A stretch of DNA of 64,000 bases from Streptomyces sp. CG 926 (lineage in GTDB: Bacteria; Actinomycetota; Actinomycetes; Streptomycetales; Streptomycetaceae): positions 434,001-498,000 of the forward strand of contig NZ_QGGZ01000003.1 of NCBI RefSeq assembly GCF_003148825.1. Reading direction: 5' to 3'. The translations under genes were made by a program, and so were the position numbers. Shown here piece after piece: positions 59,510 to 64,000 of the stretch (position 1 is the stretch's first letter; each line of letters opens with the position of its first letter). Below the pieces are notes generated by a model. That model had not been told where the DNA came from. It saw only the letters and a program-made list of their open reading frames with translations, and ran no database searches.

Positions 59510-60130
59510 GTGGTGATCATGACGCCCGGACCCGACCTCGTCATGATCACCAACCTGGTGCTGAACGGCTCCCTACGGGTGGCCACCGCCGCCGCGCTCG
59601 GCATGATCACCGCGGGGGCCGTCCAGGCCGGACTCGGCGCGGCCGGGCTGGCCGCCCTCCTCGCGGCCAGCCCGGGGCTCTTCGCGGCCTTCCGTTGGGC
59701 CGGCGCGGTCGTGCTGCTCGGCTGGGCCGTGCTCGCCGTGCGGCGGGCCACCGCCCGGGCCGGTGCCGGTGCCGAGGCCCCGGCGCAGGCCACCGGCAGC
59801 CCGGCCGTCCCCGCGCACGCGACGGGCGAACCCTCGGTGCGGCAGGCCTTCGGGCAGGGCCTGCTGTGCACCGGCTCCAACCCCAAGGTGGGCATCTTCC
59901 TGATGGCCTTCCTGCCCCAGTTCGTGCCCGTGGGCATGGCCCCCGAGATCGGCGTCCCGCTGCTCGCCGCCTGCTATCTGGCCCTGGGCCTGCTCTGGCT
60001 CCTCACCTGGATGCGGCTGGTCCACCGGCTCGCACCGCACCTGAGGTCCCCGCGGGTGCTACGGATCGCCGACAGCCTCACCGCCGCCGTGTTCGGGCTC
60101 TTCGCGGTCCGGCTGGCACTGGGCGGGTGA
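59510..60130 (+). CDS. LysE-family amino-acid exporter
   Basis: From GTG 59510 the protein is 206 aa with the LysE start VVIMTPGPDLVMITN, five to six helices and TGSNPKVGIFLMAFLPQF. The first membrane helix of LysE proteins normally extends upstream. In the same frame the bases before 59510 encode INTAAFLISSL, starting with ATC at 59477, which lies five bases after GAGGAG. Translation may start at this non-standard codon. Likely exports an amino-acid-like product or intermediate. Confidence 0.85.
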   Translation: MVIMTPGPDLVMITNLVLNGSLRVATAAALGMITAGAVQAGLGAAGLAALLAASPGLFAAFRWAGAVVLLGWAVLAVRRATARAGAGAEAPAQATGSPAVPAHATGEPSVRQAFGQGLLCTGSNPKVGIFLMAFLPQFVPVGMAPEIGVPLLAACYLALGLLWLLTWMRLVHRLAPHLRSPRVLRIADSLTAAVFGLFAVRLALGG

Positions 60131-60149
60131 GCCGGCCTCCCGCCCACGC

Positions 60150-60178
60150 CCCGCTGCGGTCACACCGACCGCAGCGGG
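60150..60178. terminator. Terminator between LysE and the SARP gene
   Basis: A perfect 12-bp stem (60150-60161 against 60167-60178) with a 5-base loop lies 19 bases after the LysE stop and overlaps the stop codon of the convergent SARP gene. Confidence 0.8.
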
Positions 60179-62346
60179 CACTGCGCGTCCTCCCGCAGCG
60201 CCAGTCTGCGCGCATAGCGCAGCAGCGGAGCGGGGAGCGAGAACCGGTTGGGCGCGCACTCCCGCAGCAGGCTCACCCCGACCAGGCGGCGCAGGGCGCG
60301 CGTCGCCTCCAGCGGGGTGGTCCCGGCCAGGTCCGCCATGGCGTAGCCGCTGACGAGCCGTCCCTCGGTCCGGGCGAACAGCCGGAACCAGCGGCGCAGG
60401 GGCTCGGGCAGCGACATATAGGAGAGTTCGAACGCCGCGTGGACCGCGGTGAACAGGTCGTCGTTCTCGACCGGCAGCTCCTGGAACGCCCCGGCCTCCT
60501 GCAACTCCACGCAGAGCTGGGCGACACCGACCCCGGGATGCTCCTCCAGCCGTGCCGCGAGCAGCCGGATCGCCAGCGGCAGACCTCCGCACTGCCGGTT
60601 CAGCGCCCTCGCGGCCAACGGCTCGGCGTCCACCCGCCCGCTGCGCAGCAGCCGGGCCAGCAGGGTGATCGCCTCGTCCTCACCGAGCACGTCGAGGTCG
60701 AGCCGCGGCACACCGTCGCGGGCCACCAGTCCCGGCAGGGTGTCACGGCTGGTGACGAGAACCGCGCAACCGGCCGCGCCCGGGACGAGCGGACGGATCT
60801 GGCTCTCCTGACGCGCGTTGTCCAGCACGATCAGCATCCGCCGGTCCGACAGCAGGGTGCGGTACAGGTTCGCGGCCTCGTCGAGGGAGCGGGGGAGTTC
60901 CCCGTCGGGGACGCCCAGGGCGCGCAGGAACGAGGCGAGGACCTCCTGCGGGTGCAGCGGCCTCCGGTCGGCGTACCCGTGCAGGTCCACGTACAACTGC
61001 CCGTCCGGGAACCGGTCGCGCACCCGGTGCGCCCAACGCACGGCCAGCGCCGTCTTGCCCACCCCCGGAAAGCCCGTGACCAGCACGGCCGGTACCTGCC
61101 CGACCTGCTCGCCGGTGGGCAGGAGCAGCCGGTCCAGCCGCTTCAGCTCGGCGGCGCGGCCGACGAAGCCCGTGCTCGCCGCCGGGGTCTGGGACGGCCG
61201 GGGTCTCGGCGGGGGCGCGGCCGGCCGGGGCGGGGGCGCGGGCGCCGCGTCGAAGGCGGCCCACGCGGCCGCCGGACCCGTCCGCGGCCAGGGCAGCTCC
61301 TGGTGCAGGATCCGCAGGTGGGCGCGGCGCAGTTCGTCGCCCGGCTGGACACCCAGCTCCCGGTCGAGCCGGCGGGCCACCTCGGAGTAGATCCGCAGGG
61401 CCTCCCGCTGCTCCCCGCAGCTCGCCAGCACGAGCATCAGCCGTGCCTGGAGGCCCTCGTGCAGCGGTTCCTCCTCCGTCGCCCCGCGCAGCGCGCCCAG
61501 TACCCGCTCGGGCCGCCGCACCTGCAGCGACAGGTCGGTGTACAGCAGCAGGCTCTCCACCCGCTGTCGGGCGGCCGCCATCGCGGCGGGATGGTGCGGC
61601 AGCAGCGGTTCGCAGGCCAGGAGCGGGCCGCGCCAGCAGCCGTAGGCGCGTTCGGCCAGCTCGTGGGCCGCCTCGGCGTCCCCGGCCCCGTGGGCGTGGC
61701 GCGCCCGTGCCCACAGGTCCTGGAACTGGGTCAGGTCGACCTGGTCGCGCTCCAGTTCCAGCACGTAGCCCGTGTGGGTGCGCGCCAGGAACGAGGGGGC
61801 CGGCGCCTCGGCCTCACCGCCGGGGAGCAGCAGCACCCGGCGCGCCTGGCTGACGTAGGTGTGCACCAGGTTCTGGTACGACCGCGGCGGGTCCTTGGGC
61901 CACAGCGCGTGGGTGATCTCCCCCAGGCCGGCCGCCTCCGGGTACCGCACGGCGAGCAGGGCCAGCAGGCGCCGCACCTTGGCCGCGTGCACCGGGGTCT
62001 CGACACCGCGGTACCGGACGGACAGCGGGCCGAGGATGCCGATGTGCAGTCGCTCGCCCCCCGGGCGTACGGCCTCCCGCGCGGGCGGCGCCAGCTGCCG
62101 TGCGGTGTCCGCGTCCAGGCCCAGGACCCGGGCCAGGAGTCGTACGGTGCGCGTCTGGGGCCGGTGGACCCGGCCGTGCTCGATGTCCCGCAGGACCCGC
62201 ACGCTCACCCCGGCGCGTTCCGCCAGCTCGCGCTGCGTCAGTCCCTCGCGTCCCCGGAACGAGAGAAGCCGTTCACCGAAGGACCAACTGCCGCCGCTTA
62301 AGTCTTCGTCCGCGGGCGTCGTACCGCGGACGCGGTTCCCCATCAT
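60160..62346 (-). CDS. Cluster-situated SARP regulator with N-terminal Xre domain and early TTA codon
   Basis: From ATG 62346 the protein is 728 aa: an Xre-type helix-turn-helix (about 20-75; REGLTQRELAERAGVSVRVLRDIEHGR), a winged-helix DNA-binding domain (95-180), BTAD (190-330), Pro-rich linker and NB-ARC ATPase with P-loop TGFPGVGKTALA near 424; TPRs are absent. Leu16 is a TTA codon (62299-62301), so expression needs the bldA tRNA. It converges on the operon it probably controls. The ATG lacks a clear ribosome binding site; the GTG-rich upstream frame is not credible. Confidence 0.86.
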   Translation of the reverse strand: MMGNRVRGTTPADEDLSGGSWSFGERLLSFRGREGLTQRELAERAGVSVRVLRDIEHGRVHRPQTRTVRLLARVLGLDADTARQLAPPAREAVRPGGERLHIGILGPLSVRYRGVETPVHAAKVRRLLALLAVRYPEAAGLGEITHALWPKDPPRSYQNLVHTYVSQARRVLLLPGGEAEAPAPSFLARTHTGYVLELERDQVDLTQFQDLWARARHAHGAGDAEAAHELAERAYGCWRGPLLACEPLLPHHPAAMAAARQRVESLLLYTDLSLQVRRPERVLGALRGATEEEPLHEGLQARLMLVLASCGEQREALRIYSEVARRLDRELGVQPGDELRRAHLRILHQELPWPRTGPAAAWAAFDAAPAPPPRPAAPPPRPRPSQTPAASTGFVGRAAELKRLDRLLLPTGEQVGQVPAVLVTGFPGVGKTALAVRWAHRVRDRFPDGQLYVDLHGYADRRPLHPQEVLASFLRALGVPDGELPRSLDEAANLYRTLLSDRRMLIVLDNARQESQIRPLVPGAAGCAVLVTSRDTLPGLVARDGVPRLDLDVLGEDEAITLLARLLRSGRVDAEPLAARALNRQCGGLPLAIRLLAARLEEHPGVGVAQLCVELQEAGAFQELPVENDDLFTAVHAAFELSYMSLPEPLRRWFRLFARTEGRLVSGYAMADLAGTTPLEATRALRRLVGVSLLRECAPNRFSLPAPLLRYARRLALREDAQCPLRSV

Positions 62347-62829
62347 GCCGGAAATGCGGGTACGGACGAAAGGAGGACGGGAAGGAGACGTCTTGTGAAT
62401 CGTTTTTCCATTGCTGTGCGCAGAACGGTCGCCACCACGCCTCCCCCGAGACCTCACCGGATCTTGAGCAACCCGGACCGTGAGCGACCCGGCTGTGCGC
62501 CCACAACTCGTCCGCAACTCTAGCTTCGCGGTGCGACCACTGGTCAAGGGGCTCGCCCCCTTTTGTTCCGAACCGGTCACATCGCACCCCTTGCACCTCC
62601 CACTTCGGGAATCCCGCGAATATCGGCCAGGTGGCGAGAAATATGCAGTACTTCATGATCTCGCCCGAACAAGATCTTCACCGCGCCCCGGAAGATCGCA
62701 GCGACACCGCCCGATATTCGGATGACATGAAGTGAACCGAATATCACACGGAATGCGAATGGCAGGCAAAGTGAAAGAATTTTCCCGGTAGCTGCAACGC
62801 TCTCGCGCGCACCGGTGTTCACAAGGAGG
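62347..62829. promoter_or_regulatory. AT-richer divergent intergenic region with repeated CGAATATC elements
   Basis: This stretch between the SARP and sigma-factor genes is markedly AT-richer than the rest and has no convincing gene. GATATTCGG (62713-62721) and CCGAATATC (62737-62745) form a 9-bp inverted repeat with a 15-base spacer, and CGAATATCGG recurs at 62617-62626. The spacing upstream of the sigma gene (62830) fits an operator or promoter site. Confidence 0.65.
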
Positions 62830-63510
62830 ATGGACGAGACGACTCTCCCGCTGACGGAACTGCTCGCGACCGACCTGGACGACGGGTTCACCGAACTCGT
62901 ACGCACCCAGGCCGGCACCGTGCGCGCTGTCCTGCTGCGTCTCTCCGGCTCCGCGCGGGACGCCGACGACCTGGGCCAGGAAACGTTTCTGCGCGCCTAC
63001 TCCGCCCTGCGCGGGTACCCGCCCGAGCGCCGCGGGCAGCTCCAGCCGCGCGCCTGGCTGCTGACCATCGCGGCGAACGTATGGCGCAACCACGTCCGCA
63101 CCCTGAGCCGCCGGCCCGGCGTCGCCGACGGTATCGAGGTGACGACCATCGAGATCCCGGACGGCTCCCCCGGGCCGGAGCAGCTCGCGCTCGACGGCGC
63201 GCGCCGGGCCCGGCTGGTGGCCGCGCTGTCCGGGCTGCCGGACCACCATCGGCTGCCCGTGGTCCTGCGGCACATCGGCGAGCTGAGCTACCAGGAGGTG
63301 GCCGGGATCCTGGACTGCCCGGTCGGCACGGTGAAGGCCCAGGTCTCGCGGGGGCTCGCCGCCCTGCGCGCGGAGCCGGGACTCGCCCCCGACCGCAAGA
63401 CGTACGGAGCGGCGGGAGATACCGGAACGGCCGGGCCGGCGCCCGGGGGAGCGACGGCGAGGACGGCACACGAGGCGGCCCGGACGGAAAGGAAGGAGGC
63501 GACGGGATGA
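62830..63510 (+). CDS. ECF-type RNA polymerase sigma factor
   Basis: The 226-aa protein has sigma region 2 (LLRLSGSARDADDLGQETFLRAYSALRGY, RAWLLTIAANVWRNHVR) and region 4 (ALSGLPDHHRLPVVLRHIGELSYQEVAGILDCPVGTVKAQVSRGLAALR). AAGGAGG touches the ATG at 62830, closer than normal; GTG 62815 is the alternative. It overlaps the alkyltransferase gene by four bases (ATGA), suggesting that it controls its own repair gene in response to alkylation stress. No anti-sigma gene is visible. Confidence 0.87.
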   Translation: MDETTLPLTELLATDLDDGFTELVRTQAGTVRAVLLRLSGSARDADDLGQETFLRAYSALRGYPPERRGQLQPRAWLLTIAANVWRNHVRTLSRRPGVADGIEVTTIEIPDGSPGPEQLALDGARRARLVAALSGLPDHHRLPVVLRHIGELSYQEVAGILDCPVGTVKAQVSRGLAALRAEPGLAPDRKTYGAAGDTGTAGPAPGGATARTAHEAARTERKEATG

Positions 63511-64000
63511 GACTGCCGGACGAGTTGGACACGTTGCGCGAGGCGGCACCCGCGGGGTTCGCGGCACGCGTGCTGGACCGCGTCGGCGTTCCGGCACATC
63601 GCTACGACTGCTACGTACGGGCCGAATCCCCGGTCGGCCCCCTCTACGTCGCCCACGGACGGGGCGCGGTGACCGGCGCCGCCGCCACGGACTGGTACGC
63701 CGACGACCGGGCGTTCGAGGACGCCTACCGGGCCCGGACCCATCGCTCGGTGCTCTCCGGGGTCAAGCCCCCGCCGGGGCTGGCACGGGCCCTGCGCGGC
63801 CGGGACCGGACCCTGCGCTACGCGTTCGGGCCGCTCCCCGAGGAACAGCGCGCCGTCCTGCAGGCGACCCGGGCCGTCCCGTTCGGGCAGCTCCGTCCGG
63901 CGGCCTGGCTGGCCCGCGAGGCCGGGATGCCGGACCTTCCGCCCGAGGCGGTGCTGGCGGCGGTCCGGGCCAATCCCGTCCCCGTGCTCGTGCCGGCGCA
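63507..64000 (+). CDS. Second alkylguanine-DNA alkyltransferase-like protein (3' truncated by window end)
   Basis: The frame opens at ATG 63507 and continues past the window edge. Translation gives RYAFGPLPEEQRAVLQATRAVPFGQLRPAAWLAREAG and ends ANPVPVLVPA, exactly where an Ogt/MGMT protein would next have its PCHR active site; that part is outside the window. The N-terminal domain (YVRAESPVGPLYVAHG) also fits. Coupled to an ECF sigma gene, it looks like an inducible alkylation-repair protein. Whether the active Cys is present cannot be seen. Confidence 0.8.
   Translation, partial: MRLPDELDTLREAAPAGFAARVLDRVGVPAHRYDCYVRAESPVGPLYVAHGRGAVTGAAATDWYADDRAFEDAYRARTHRSVLSGVKPPPGLARALRGRDRTLRYAFGPLPEEQRAVLQATRAVPFGQLRPAAWLAREAGMPDLPPEAVLAAVRANPVPVLVPA

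Noticed and set aside
49003..60130. Firm naming of the product as streptozotocin.
   Set aside because: SznE/SznF homologues support a nitrosourea, but no amino-sugar or glycosyl-transfer genes are visible and the hydrazine-type genes would be unexplained.

Overview
The window reads as a Streptomyces chromosome segment. Base composition is very GC-rich with strong third-position bias, genes overlap by ATGA/GTGA/TGATG junctions, leucine TTA codons are rare, and one stretch (about 13.8-28.9 kb) has the conserved order fhaA-fhaB-pstP-rodA-pbpA-pknB / class E sortases-pabA / DUF881-crgA-rhomboid-ppiA found near oriC in this genus. A parS-like palindrome at 4.69 kb and a cluster of DnaA boxes at 26.5 kb fit an origin-proximal position.

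Layout. 0-3.4 kb: end of a phenylacetate (paa) operon and an acyl-CoA dehydrogenase. 3.4-8.8 kb: rhodanese, J-domain-like protein, DUF2252 protein and a two-component system. 8.9-13.2 kb: a type VII-type secreted toxin operon (SseB-like protein, WXG-type partner, papain-fold/glutamine-deamidase toxin, multi-module YrhB protein). 13.4 kb: tRNA-Leu(CAG). 13.8-21.9 kb: Ser/Thr phosphorylation and cell-wall operon. 22.1-28.9 kb: three class E sortases, pabA, crgA, rhomboid, ppiA. 29-36 kb: LysM protein, truncated ATP-grasp protein, secreted peptide, a large SARP regulator and an NB-ARC regulator.

36-64 kb holds a specialised-metabolite locus with two divergent operons meeting at a 318-bp promoter region (48.69-49.00 kb). 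The leftward operon carries what looks like a hydrazine (N-N) forming cassette: amino-acid N-hydroxylase, stand-alone cupin, stand-alone MetRS-like enzyme and, at its end, an FAD oxidase. With these are two ATP-grasp ligases, a dimethylargininase-like pentein, a YbaK-type deacylase, an MFS exporter and a solute-binding protein with no export signal. The rightward operon encodes a second pentein, an O6-alkylguanine-DNA alkyltransferase, an AlkB-like oxygenase, an SznE-type arginine methyltransferase, an SznF-type N-nitrosourea synthase (471 aa, all expected metal ligands present), a Rieske ferredoxin, two ATP-grasp ligases, MFS and LysE exporters and an esterase. It is followed by a SARP regulator with an early TTA codon, then an ECF sigma/alkyltransferase pair at the window edge.

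Best reading: the locus makes a DNA-alkylating N-nitrosourea-type compound and protects itself by alkylation repair and export. The unusual point is that two different N-N bond-forming systems (SznE/SznF and the N-hydroxylase/cupin/MetRS-like set) lie back to back, with paralogous pentein and ATP-grasp genes in both halves. SznE/SznF chemistry is known from streptozotocin biosynthesis. I see no amino-sugar genes here, so the product is left open.
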